Assembly (NCBI RefSeq): GCF_000215085.1 | Contig: NC_015589.1 | Location: forward strand, 806,001-870,000 | From: Desulforamulus ruminis DSM 2154 | GTDB taxonomy: Bacteria > Bacillota > Desulfotomaculia > Desulfotomaculales > Desulfotomaculaceae | Direction of reading: 5' to 3' | DNA length: 64,000 nucleotides | Shown: one piece after another, positions 17,570 through 25,103 of the stretch | How the letters are laid out: every line of letters starts with the position of its first letter | Numbering within the stretch: the first letter of the stretch is position 1 | Position numbers and translations under genes: made by a program | Notes under the pieces: generated by a model | Databases searched by the model: none | What the model saw: only the letters and a program-made list of their open reading frames with translations | Told to the model about the DNA's origin: nothing

Positions 17570-17665
17570 TAAAATGCTCCCCTCATGATAGCCGGTTTTT
17601 TTATTTAACCTGTCTACCATATGGGGAGCATATCAAACTGTGACAGCCCCTTAACCCTATTAAAA

Positions 17666-17791
17666 TTACTTTGCTTTTGGTTTGCTCTCAATTTTTTCCA
17701 CTTCATCATCACTATTTACAGCTTTTTTAAAGTCATGCAAACACTCTCCCAGGGATTTGCCTAAGCCCTTTAATTTCAGGATCAAAGATGA
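17666..17791 (-). pseudogene. tatA: TatA C-terminal remnant
   Basis: A 41-codon minus-strand frame ends in a KLKGLGKSLGECLHDFKKA segment followed by an acidic/lysine tail. This is the amphipathic helix and tail of TatA-type twin-arginine translocase subunits. The membrane helix is missing: a stop codon lies just before it. The remnant lies 30 bases from the end of IS copy 1. The segment is short, so the assignment is tentative. Confidence 0.5.
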
Positions 17792-17970
17792 TTAGGACGA
17801 CATTTTTGTGGCTAGTAAAGATATCAATCAGAGCTATTATTGAATTTGTTTGTTATGTAAAATTATATATTTATTTGTGATACAATTATGTCACAATATC
17901 ATGGAGAGAATTATACATGAATACTATTATAATATTAAAATCAACTACATGTTACCTGAGAAAATTCTTT

Positions 17971-17985
17971 GAGTAACAGTTACTC
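17971..17985 (+). promoter_or_regulatory. Candidate HxlR operator
   Basis: GAGTAAC-A-GTTACTC is a perfect 7-bp inverted repeat located between a TTGAGT -35-like box and a TATAAT -10-like box, about 45 bases before the HxlR gene. A related AGTTACT half-site lies near 18430, ahead of the next gene. Confidence 0.45.
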
Positions 17986-18031
17986 TGTTTTATTATAATA
18001 GCTTTAAATAAAAATCTGGAGGATACTATTT

Positions 18032-18415
18032 GTGAAATATGAACCTAAACTTGAAAAGGAAATTATGTGTCCCATTGAATATGGTCTTGAAATTTTCGGT
18101 GGCAAATGGAAATCAAGAATTATTTGCGTATTATCAGCTAAGCCTGTAATGAGATATAATGAAATAAGAAAAGAGCTTGGCAATATCACCGATGCGGTAC
18201 TTGCTGCAATGTTAAAAGAGTTAATTGAAAATGATATGATTGATCGTAGACAATATAACGAAATCCCTCCGCGAGTAGAATATGCCTTAACTGAAATAGG
18301 GAAATCTTCACTTCCCATATTGCAGAGTATTTGTGCATGGTCAAGAACCCATACCAAAGAGAACCTGAATAAAAAATTACCGTCCTGTAAAACTTGTCCA
18401 CAACTGCATAAATAA
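18032..18415 (+). CDS. HxlR-family transcriptional regulator
   Basis: 127 residues, GTG start behind CTGGAGG. Single winged helix-turn-helix of the HxlR/MarR-like type: CPIEYGLEIFGGKWKSRIICVL is the family N-terminal signature, followed by RYNEIRKEL and the wing region IPPRVEYALTEIGKSLLP-like segment. Cysteines at the N-terminus (IMCPIE) and a C-terminal CKTCPQ pair could be redox responsive, as in other HxlR/YodB proteins. It probably represses itself and the following gene, which begins about 120 bases downstream. Confidence 0.92.
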   Translation: MKYEPKLEKEIMCPIEYGLEIFGGKWKSRIICVLSAKPVMRYNEIRKELGNITDAVLAAMLKELIENDMIDRRQYNEIPPRVEYALTEIGKSSLPILQSICAWSRTHTKENLNKKLPSCKTCPQLHK

Positions 18416-18534
18416 CTATGAAATTTAATAGTTACTTATAAATTTACTAATATATTTGCTCTATCGAGTTGCTCTGTTATACTTCGTTTATGGTTAAAGC
18501 AAACCAAAGAACAAAGCAAATGGAGGTATGAAAC

Positions 18535-18825
18535 ATGAGCGCAAAAGTTTATCTTGAAATCACAATGGTTATTAGCGAAGCTAATCGCCCGGCAGCAGCT
18601 AAAGTGTATAACGATTACCGCGGACCTTTCCTGTCTCAAATCAAAGGGGCTGTTTCCAAAGAACTGCTTATCCGTGACGAGGACGTCCAGGTGTTACATG
18701 GCTTTGACAGCGTTGAGAATGCAAAAGCTTATCTGGGCAGCGAGATGTTTAAGAAAGATGTTTTTGTTGGCCTGCAACCTCTGTGGAGTGCAGATCCGGA
18801 TGTTAAAATTTATAGCGTTGTTTGA
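18535..18825 (+). CDS. Small dimeric alpha/beta-barrel-like protein (ABM-type)
   Basis: 96 residues, ATG after AATGGAGG. The pattern of alternating strands and helices and the AKAYLGSEMF segment suggest the ferredoxin-like fold of antibiotic-biosynthesis-monooxygenase domain proteins. No cofactor site is evident. Its place directly after an HxlR regulator fits a small stress- or quinone-responsive protein. An overlapping 96-residue frame at 18554 is a shadow. Function is not established. Confidence 0.7.
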   Translation: MSAKVYLEITMVISEANRPAAAKVYNDYRGPFLSQIKGAVSKELLIRDEDVQVLHGFDSVENAKAYLGSEMFKKDVFVGLQPLWSADPDVKIYSVV

Positions 18826-18904
18826 GCCAGCTATCTCAATATGAATTAGAGGTCCGAAGTGCGTTGGCATTTCAGGCCTCTTGCTTTTTAGAAAGGAAGA
18901 AATT

Positions 18905-19852
18905 ATGGAGAAACAATGGCTACGCAACTTTCCCGTCAGTCTATTTGTAAGTGTCATGGGTATTACCGGTTTATCTATAGCCTATCAGAACTATGCACAT
19001 TTTTTCCCCCTGGCACAAAATATCGGGATGGTTTTGCTCACAATAGCGTTCCTCCTGTTTTTTAGCCTATTGATAGTGTATATATCCAAGATTCTGACGC
19101 ACAAGCATGCGGTGTTAGCAGAATTTAATCATCCAGTAACAGCAAATTTTTTCCCAGTTATTTCAATCAGCCTCCTTCTTCTCGCAATTGGTAGCTTCGA
19201 TATAAATCAGATTTTCTCCAGAGCACTTTGGCTAGTCGGCAGTTCTCTGCATTTGATGCTCTCTTTAATCCTGATGTCTCGATGGATTACCCAAAAATAT
19301 GATATTACCAATGCGAACCCGACTTGGTTTATCCCGATAGTGGGGAATATTTTGGTTCCGATCGTTGGAGTCGAATTCTTTGACAAAGAAATATCCTGGT
19401 TCTTTTTCAGTATAGGGTTGTTCTTCTGGTTGGTAATGTTCCAGATTGTATTCTACCGGTTAGTATTTCATGATCAGTTGGTAAAGAAGCTCGTCCCCAC
19501 TCTGGCTATCCTGATGGCTCCCCCTGCTGTGGGGTTTTGTTCCTACGTTAAACTAACCGGTAGTTTTGATATGTTTGCAAGAATAATGCTTTACTTAGCA
19601 CTTTTTTTAGTGTTGTTACTTTTATCCTTGGCCAGGCAGTTTTTTCAACTCCGCTTCGTTGTCTCATGGTGGGCTTACACCTTCCCTCTATGTGCCGTGA
19701 CTATAGCATTTACTATAGCAGCCAATTTCTTGCCTTCCTTCTTTATGGTATGGGTGTCTACAGGGCTGTTAGTGTTGTCATCTGTTGTCGTGGCATTAGT
19801 AGCTGCTAAGACTGTTGGAGCAATTTTCTCAAAACAGTTGTACGAGGAGTAA
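18905..19852 (+). CDS. SLAC1/TehA-family anion channel or transporter
   Basis: About 315 residues with roughly ten hydrophobic helices. The ATG at 18905 follows GAAAGGAAG; the longer frame from 18881 lacks a site. The N-terminal NFPVSLFVSVMGITGLSIA is typical of the tellurite-resistance/dicarboxylate (TDT) family, which includes TehA and plant SLAC1. It probably moves small anions such as sulfite, malate or nitrate across the cytoplasmic membrane; the substrate cannot be told from sequence. It follows the HxlR and ABM-type genes and may share their induction. Confidence 0.88.
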   Translation: MEKQWLRNFPVSLFVSVMGITGLSIAYQNYAHFFPLAQNIGMVLLTIAFLLFFSLLIVYISKILTHKHAVLAEFNHPVTANFFPVISISLLLLAIGSFDINQIFSRALWLVGSSLHLMLSLILMSRWITQKYDITNANPTWFIPIVGNILVPIVGVEFFDKEISWFFFSIGLFFWLVMFQIVFYRLVFHDQLVKKLVPTLAILMAPPAVGFCSYVKLTGSFDMFARIMLYLALFLVLLLLSLARQFFQLRFVVSWWAYTFPLCAVTIAFTIAANFLPSFFMVWVSTGLLVLSSVVVALVAAKTVGAIFSKQLYEE

Positions 19853-19875
19853 AAATCGTATCTGACGCATGGCGC

Positions 19876-19917
19876 AGCCCCCTCGACTAAGGCTACATAA
19901 GCGAAGGGGCTTGTTTT
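19876..19917 (+). terminator. Terminator of SLAC1 gene
   Basis: AGCCCCCTCG pairs with CGAAGGGGCT (one mismatch) and is followed by TGTTTTAT. Confidence 0.65.
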
Positions 19918-20030
19918 ATGCCGGTATCTACCTATCTCTATATACCTGCTATTATTTTTTGGTGGTGGCAGGTATTTTGATTTTTTGAATTTCATCTCCA
20001 TCTGCTTTAGATACAGCACGTAATCTATAA

Positions 20031-20162
20031 GTGTTTATACAATTCGTTCTGTTCTTCTTCACCAAAAGGGAATGCCAAAACACTCATGCAGCCTTGAAAG
20101 CCTTGAAAGGAGTCCTTATCAACGATGAGGCCATGCGGGTCAATGTCTCGGGACCACTGTAA
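20031..20162 (+). pseudogene. Possible protein remnant, unrecognised
   Basis: A 43-codon frame ends in HAALKALKGVLINDEAMRVN-type sequence and a TAA. It looks coding, perhaps the C-terminal tail of a transposase, but has no ribosome site and no recognised family. The rest of 19918-20266 shows nothing convincing. Confidence 0.25.
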
Positions 20163-20266
20163 AAGACTACGGTATTTAAATATTTATATAACAAACTGGT
20201 ATGATAGAAAAAATCATTAAACAATTTTTACAACACTTATTAAATTTTGTTATATAGTTCTTTTTA

Positions 20267-21340
20267 TTACTGTTTCCAAGCCATTAGGTCTATTGTAAGC
20301 TTGCCGTCTGAAAAAATTACCATGCTTTTCTGTGGCGATGTGGTTAAAATATCATTCTTATATAATATGAGATTATTTCTCCGCCAAACAGAGAGAATGA
20401 TTCCTACGAGTGCCATACTTATAACATACCCTGTACCACCGTAAGATACAAAGGGCATATTGAAACTCATCAAGGGGAACAAATTGAAATTCATTAAGAT
20501 ATTTATTAAAAATTGTGCTGATAATATGGTACAAACAGATAGAGATAAATAAAAACCATAACAATTTTTTATTTTATTTATGGTCATAATCATTCTGACT
20601 ATAAAAATACCAATAAGTAAGATCAGTATAATTCCAGCCGCCCAGCCAAGCGTTGCTATTACATTGATAAGCACATATTGGCCTGTGACATTGGGCATCG
20701 TCATGTCCAAACCCTGGCCCTGGTATGTAGCCTTGGTTTTGCCAAACCAGTTTGAAATGGAAAGCCATGTTTTTGCCATGTATTGTAAATAACCTACTCC
20801 CGAGGGATCTTCTTTCCCCCTGGAAAAATATAACGCAAAGCGATTTAACTTATATGGATTTGCTATGATACTATATGCAAATAATGCAGCAGGGACAACA
20901 CCACCTGCACACAATGATATTAACTGGATTTTCTTGTTTTCGCCAAAATGATTTCTCATGATAGCAGTTATAAATACAACTCCATATGCTATTGTCATTA
21001 CAAAGGCAGTAGAGACACTTGGCATCATTATAAGTAAAAATACCGAAAAGCTACTTTGAATAATTAATTTTAAAATTCCGATAGCACCTTTCCCGCGGTA
21101 TTTTTCTAAAAAACCTACAAACCCAATTAAAAACAATAAACTTGCAAGTTCCGGCGATGAAGTGTGATAATTACCGATTTGAAAACCACCTTTAACGCCG
21201 TTTACTTCTATTCCTGTTAACATTGTTGTCACAAGCAATAAAATCCCGGAGATATAAATAGGCGTTGATATGTTTTTTAACCGAGTATAATCAAAATAAT
21301 ATAAGGCAGTCGTAACACTAATACCAATAATTACAAACAC
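20267..21340 (-). CDS. FtsW/RodA/SpoVE-family protein, C-terminal part of a frameshifted gene
   Basis: 357 residues, strongly hydrophobic with about nine membrane helices. The C-terminal FVSYGGTGYVISMALVGIIL matches the PFVSYGG signature of SEDS-family glycosyltransferases (FtsW, RodA, SpoVE). The first family helices are absent from this frame and are found, in the -1 relation, at the end of the preceding ORF (21340-21678). Read upstream, this frame continues SKYIVFVIIG, which joins smoothly onto the other ORF after GQ. One lost base near 21360 therefore appears to have split a single PadR-linked SEDS gene of about 470 codons. It is probably non-functional unless frameshifting occurs. Confidence 0.8.
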   Translation of the reverse strand: MFVIIGISVTTALYYFDYTRLKNISTPIYISGILLLVTTMLTGIEVNGVKGGFQIGNYHTSSPELASLLFLIGFVGFLEKYRGKGAIGILKLIIQSSFSVFLLIMMPSVSTAFVMTIAYGVVFITAIMRNHFGENKKIQLISLCAGGVVPAALFAYSIIANPYKLNRFALYFSRGKEDPSGVGYLQYMAKTWLSISNWFGKTKATYQGQGLDMTMPNVTGQYVLINVIATLGWAAGIILILLIGIFIVRMIMTINKIKNCYGFYLSLSVCTILSAQFLINILMNFNLFPLMSFNMPFVSYGGTGYVISMALVGIILSVWRRNNLILYKNDILTTSPQKSMVIFSDGKLTIDLMAWKQ

Positions 21341-21678
21341 TATATACTTAGAAAAGTCGATTGCCCGAACATCACAAATTTACTGCTTGAAAACATAACG
21401 ATTCCACCGATTATGGTAATAATCGCTGTTAGAATTAAAAGGGACCATTCCGTTTGGGGCTTATGCTGACGATTTAGCTTTATACCTATTTCATCAGTGC
21501 TTCCCATAGCAGAGATTGCTAAATCAAGCGCTTTTTCTTCATCGTACCCATTAGCTATATTTTCTTCCTTTAATTGGTTTATATGTTCGCCAAGCTCTTC
21601 TCGAATATCTTTATGTACCGTTTTACACTTTATATGAATACAAACATCATCTAGAAATTCTTTTATTTTTTTATTCAA
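21340..21678 (-). CDS. Permease prefix domain plus first membrane helix, N-terminal part of the frameshifted FtsW-like gene
   Basis: 112 residues from a TTG at 21678 that overlaps the PadR stop codon and follows GGGGGG, indicating translational coupling. The soluble segment (~1-70) is the permease prefix domain: REELGEHINQLKEENIANG followed by EKALDLAISAMGSTDEIG. In Firmicutes this is often fused to ABC permeases or SEDS proteins and paired with a PadR regulator. The ORF stops soon after one membrane helix, while the next ORF supplies the remaining membrane part in another frame. Confidence 0.75.
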   Translation of the reverse strand: MNKKIKEFLDDVCIHIKCKTVHKDIREELGEHINQLKEENIANGYDEEKALDLAISAMGSTDEIGIKLNRQHKPQTEWSLLILTAIITIIGGIVMFSSSKFVMFGQSTFLSI

Positions 21679-22009
21679 AGCAAATCCCCCCAATTACAGA
21701 ATTAACCGCTTCGGTGTAAGTTTGCCACTCAGATTTTTTATCCTCCAACAGTTTTTTTCCGGCTTTTGTAATTGTATAATATTTTCTGCGTTTTCCATTA
21801 TCGGCATCAAACCAATAAGATTCAATGGCTTTTTCATTTTCTAAGCTGTGAAGCATAGGATAAAGGGTTCCTTCTTTAAGCTCAAAAACATTTTTCGATA
21901 ACTTTTTAAGCTCATGTGTTATTTGATACCCATACATGTCTTTTCTATCTAAAAGAGAAAGAATGAGAATAGATGTACTGCCCTTCATAAGTTCCTTATT
22001 AATTTTCAC
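21671..22009 (-). CDS. PadR-family transcriptional regulator
   Basis: 112 residues from a GTG at 22009, 5 bases after GGAGG; the upstream ATG at 22021 overlaps the ribosome site. Winged helix-turn-helix with the PadR pattern: LSLLDRKDMYGYQITHEL, ELKEGTLYPMLHSLE, and KRRKYYTITKAGKKLL. It is the first gene of an operon with the FtsW-like protein and probably autoregulates it. Confidence 0.92.
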   Translation of the reverse strand: MKINKELMKGSTSILILSLLDRKDMYGYQITHELKKLSKNVFELKEGTLYPMLHSLENEKAIESYWFDADNGKRRKYYTITKAGKKLLEDKKSEWQTYTEAVNSVIGGICFE

Positions 22010-22251
22010 GTTAACCTCCATGCATAGTAAATCTCTATAAGTAGAAATTCTATGTATTATATTATATTTAGGAAAATTCTGTTTGTCAATATATCCTATA
22101 TAACGGGAACTACTGTCATCATTTATTTATTTTTATATAGGTAAGTAAAAAATGTAGAAGAAATATAAGAATCACCCGTCTTCTAAGGGAAGGGCAATGC
22201 CTTATTATATCTGTCAATCATTTTATCCCAATATTTTGGGTGCAAGGAATT

Positions 22252-22297
22252 TAAAATAGCCTCAACCCTATATTTGTACAAAGGTCGAGGCTATTTT
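22252..22297. terminator. Terminator downstream of second HxlR gene
   Basis: AAAATAGCCTCAACC pairs with GGTCGAGGCTATTTT with one wobble; T-rich on both strands. It lies 45 bases beyond the stop codon of the minus-strand HxlR gene. Confidence 0.75.
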
Positions 22298-22341
22298 TCG
22301 GGTGTCAATGTGTACGTAATCAGCGCCTGAATAGCCATGAC

Positions 22342-22698
22342 TTACAGTTGCTCATGATCTTTCGCCTTTTCCATCTGTGCTGTACCCCACTTAGCAAGTT
22401 CGGCCAATGCCGGGAGCAGAGTTTTGCCTGATTCGGTTAAATGATATTCCACACGTGGAGGTATCTCCATATATTGAATGCGGGCGATTAATCCATTGCC
22501 TTCCAATTCTTTTAAGGATTGAGAGAGCATCATATTGGTTATACCGCAGACTTTTCTTTTTATTTCATTGTACCGCAGCACGGAGTTTTGACTTAACACC
22601 CATATAATCGGAAAGTGCCATTTTCCGCCAATGAGATTTAAAGCATAGGTAACGGGGCATTTGTTCATTTCGTCATTAATATTTACTTTTTTCTTCAT
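22342..22698 (-). CDS. HxlR-family transcriptional regulator
   Basis: 118 residues from the ATG at 22698 after TTGGAGG; a TTG at 22710 is too close to that site. CPVTYALNLIGGKWHFPIIWVL, RYNEIKRKVCGITNMMLSQSL and IPPRVEYHLTESGKTLLP are the full HxlR signature, with a conserved N-terminal Cys. It is divergent from a PNPOx-like gene, so it most likely controls that gene from the shared 112-base intergenic region. Confidence 0.92.
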   Translation of the reverse strand: MKKKVNINDEMNKCPVTYALNLIGGKWHFPIIWVLSQNSVLRYNEIKRKVCGITNMMLSQSLKELEGNGLIARIQYMEIPPRVEYHLTESGKTLLPALAELAKWGTAQMEKAKDHEQL

Positions 22699-22750
22699 AG
22701 CATCCTCCAATAGTCATGAATTTCTTACTAGATAAGAAAAAAATGCATAC

Positions 22751-22778
22751 TTGATATTTTATTTTTTTATCATATAAT
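22751..22778 (+). promoter_or_regulatory. Promoter of PNPOx-like gene
   Basis: TTGATA, 16-base spacer, TATAAT, followed 32 bases later by the GTG start. It lies in the divergent region facing the HxlR gene. Confidence 0.6.
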
Positions 22779-22810
22779 CATATCATAATAAAGTAAAGGA
22801 GAGAAAAGTT

Positions 22811-23206
22811 GTGAATGAGGTTCTTAAATTTCTGACAGATAATCCGGTTTTTTATATTGCTACGGTTGACGGAGATGTTCCAAAGGTGCGTCCTTTCGGA
22901 TTTGTTATGGAGTATGAAGGCAAACTATGCTTTTGTACCAACAATCAGAAAGATGTATACAAGCAACTCAAAGCAAATCCGAATGTTGAAATAAGTACAA
23001 CCTCAAAAACAGGCGAATGGTTACGATTAAAGGGTAAAGTGGTTTTTAACACCAGTAAGCAGTCCAAGCAAGCTGCCTTGGAGGCGGCCCCAGCCCTTAG
23101 TAAAATGTACAGTGTTGATGATTCCATCTTTGAAATTTTTTATATTGAAAACGCAGAAGCAACCTTTAGAGATTTTAATGGTGGATTCAGAACTATTCAA
23201 TTTTAG
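22811..23206 (+). CDS. Pyridoxamine 5'-phosphate oxidase-like flavin-binding protein
   Basis: 131 residues, GTG start after AAAGGAGAG. The split-barrel fold is visible: FYIATVDGDVPKVRPFGFVM, then GKLCFCTNNQKDVYKQLKAN and GEWLRLKGKVVF. Such small PNPOx-like proteins bind FMN, F420 or heme and often reduce nitro compounds or quinones. Paired with a divergent HxlR regulator, it probably belongs to an electrophile or quinone stress response. The precise substrate is unknown. Confidence 0.85.
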   Translation: MNEVLKFLTDNPVFYIATVDGDVPKVRPFGFVMEYEGKLCFCTNNQKDVYKQLKANPNVEISTTSKTGEWLRLKGKVVFNTSKQSKQAALEAAPALSKMYSVDDSIFEIFYIENAEATFRDFNGGFRTIQF

Positions 23207-23414
23207 AGATGCTTCTAAAAGCTAAGCACTGAAAGGCAGGAATTCTTCTTCTTTCGGTGTTTTTCTTTTTTAGAGATATAAAGGAGAGCGGTAGAATGGA
23301 ATTGGGACAAATCTTTTTAAGGGATTATTTAATCGTAGCTACAATATCCTAAATGTGATAAACTTTTTCTATTCCAATTAAAATTGGCAAAAACAGCGGG
23401 ATAGGAATAGCAAA

Positions 23415-24752
23415 ATGATCATTCAGCATAATTTAAGTGCTTTAAATACCTACAATCATTTTAATAAAGCAAATATGTTCCTTTCTAAAGCTGCGGAGAA
23501 ATTAAGTTCAGGTTTAAGAATTAATCAAGCCTGTGACGATGCGGCTGGTTTGGCCATTTCAGAAAAAATGAGAGCTCAAATTAGAGGCTTATACCAAGCT
23601 CAAAGAAATATACAAGATGGCATATCTCTTATCCAAACCGTAGAAGGTGCATTAGCTGAAATAGAAAATTCCAATTTACAGAGAATGAGGGAATTAGCCG
23701 TCCAGGCATCCAATGGAACAGTAACGGATCAAGAGAGGCAAATGATTCAAAGGGAAATCAGTCAAATTATTGATGAGATCGAGGCCGTTGCAGACAATAC
23801 CGAGTTTAATGGGAAAAAACTGCTGAATGGACCCAATGTACAAATTACTCCCGGTGAAACAACCGTAGTTGCCAAAACCGAGGTGATTACCCCAGCAATC
23901 GGGGTTATTGGAGTTTATATATTAGACTATACTCAGAATCTATCCAGCACCCTGGCATTTGGCTTGGAAGCCTCTCCAGCCAATACCCATTCAAATGCTA
24001 TGTTTTCGTTTTCAAATCCTCCGGTTAAACCCAATTATATCTATAGCCCGCTGGGGACAGATACCCAATCCACCTTGGAAAATTTAGTAGCGACATTTAA
24101 TAGTATCAAGAATGACACCAGTGGAGATCCGGATATTACTTTACACAAAAATTTTATAAATGATAATAACATACAAATTCGCCTTTATGGAATGGATGTT
24201 ATCGTTTTAACCGCCGATACAGAGATATATTTTAATCAGATGCCCGCAGGCCCGGACGGCAGTAGGCTAATGTCCGGCTGCTGGTGGGCCGTTGCGGGAT
24301 ATACGGTGGATTTTACATATCATGAATTACAAACAACACCGTCAGAGATAAACATAATGGATACAATTTTGCAAGTCGGGCCCAATTCCCAGGATATATT
24401 TAAAATTGCCTTGCCGAATGCTAAAACCTCACAAATCGGCATAAATAATATTGATGTTACAAATCAGTCTAATGCAGAACAGGCAATTTCAATGATTGAT
24501 CAGGCAATCGATACAATCTTAGCTGAACGTTCTAAATTTGGTGCCTATCAAAATGCATTAGAACATATTTTGAGAAATGTAGCAAATAGTAGTGAAAATC
24601 TAACTTCGGCTGAATCTAGAGTCCGGGATGCAGATATGGCAAAAGAAATGATGGGATTCTTAAAAGAGAGCATTCTTCTTGAGGCTTCTCAAGCGTTATT
24701 ACAACAAGCCAATCAATCACAAGATCGTATACTAAATTTACTTAAATCATAA
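23415..24752 (+). CDS. fliC: Flagellin with unusual central domain
   Basis: 445 residues. The conserved D0/D1 N-terminus (MIIQHNLSALNTYNHF..., SSGLRINQACDDAAGLAISE) and C-terminus (SAESRVRDADMAKEMMGFLK, ILLEASQALLQQANQ) are complete, so it should polymerise. The central ~145-345 region is Pro/Thr/Asn-rich and unlike common flagellin D2/D3 domains. Ribosome site is weak (AGGAAT). There are no flagellar genes next to it and no clear sigma-D promoter was found. It may be an accessory or phase-specific flagellin. Confidence 0.93.
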   Translation: MIIQHNLSALNTYNHFNKANMFLSKAAEKLSSGLRINQACDDAAGLAISEKMRAQIRGLYQAQRNIQDGISLIQTVEGALAEIENSNLQRMRELAVQASNGTVTDQERQMIQREISQIIDEIEAVADNTEFNGKKLLNGPNVQITPGETTVVAKTEVITPAIGVIGVYILDYTQNLSSTLAFGLEASPANTHSNAMFSFSNPPVKPNYIYSPLGTDTQSTLENLVATFNSIKNDTSGDPDITLHKNFINDNNIQIRLYGMDVIVLTADTEIYFNQMPAGPDGSRLMSGCWWAVAGYTVDFTYHELQTTPSEINIMDTILQVGPNSQDIFKIALPNAKTSQIGINNIDVTNQSNAEQAISMIDQAIDTILAERSKFGAYQNALEHILRNVANSSENLTSAESRVRDADMAKEMMGFLKESILLEASQALLQQANQSQDRILNLLKS

Positions 24753-25103
24753 TCGATACGATTTTTTCTACAGGGATGGCTATCCAGAACAGAAAGCAAC
24801 AAGAGCATTTTTAGGATACGATATTTTTTTTGACTTGCTTTACCTCTCCCTTGCCTTCCTCAGGCTAAGTTATCTTGTAAGCTAATACCCACAAATTTCG
24901 CCGGTAGAGCCATGCTTGCAACAACAGTAAATACTGGCTCTGCTCAGATCGTCCCCTGCGGGGCCTTCCCACTGCCAATTGACTTTAATTTAAAATGGAT
25001 AAATAATAAAAAATGACAAATTTATGAAATTAAAAGGGTGTATCCATAATTATCGCGAAGATAATCATTCTTAATAACAAAAGTGGCATAAAGGAAGGGC
25101 TCC
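24753..25103. other. Intergenic stretch, no gene recognised
   Basis: About 350 bases between flagellin and histidine kinase genes. A minus-strand frame near 24870-24970 looks weakly coding but matches no family I recognise. No clear terminator or promoter was found. Confidence 0.3.

Larger units (their letters stand above)
15963..17635 (-). mobile_element. IS3-family insertion sequence, copy 1 (1673 bp)
   Basis: Bounded by imperfect 27-bp terminal inverted repeats starting TGA and ending TCA; the inner 8 bases TAGACAGG match exactly. A 3-bp direct repeat AAC flanks it (15960-15962 and 17636-17638), the expected target duplication for IS3-family elements. It encodes orfA and orfB on the minus strand with a frameshift heptamer. 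The boundaries were set by comparison with copy 2 at 54762-56434; no difference was noticed between the two copies, so transposition was recent. Confidence 0.93.

Noticed and set aside
18554-18844. 96-codon ORF overlapping the ABM-type gene
   Set aside because: Shadow frame: no ribosome site, and composition unlike a folded protein.
23296-23352. 18-codon ORF after AAAGGAGAG before the flagellin gene
   Set aside because: Too short, with no terminator or recognisable pattern; it may be a decayed gene start. Not listed as a gene.
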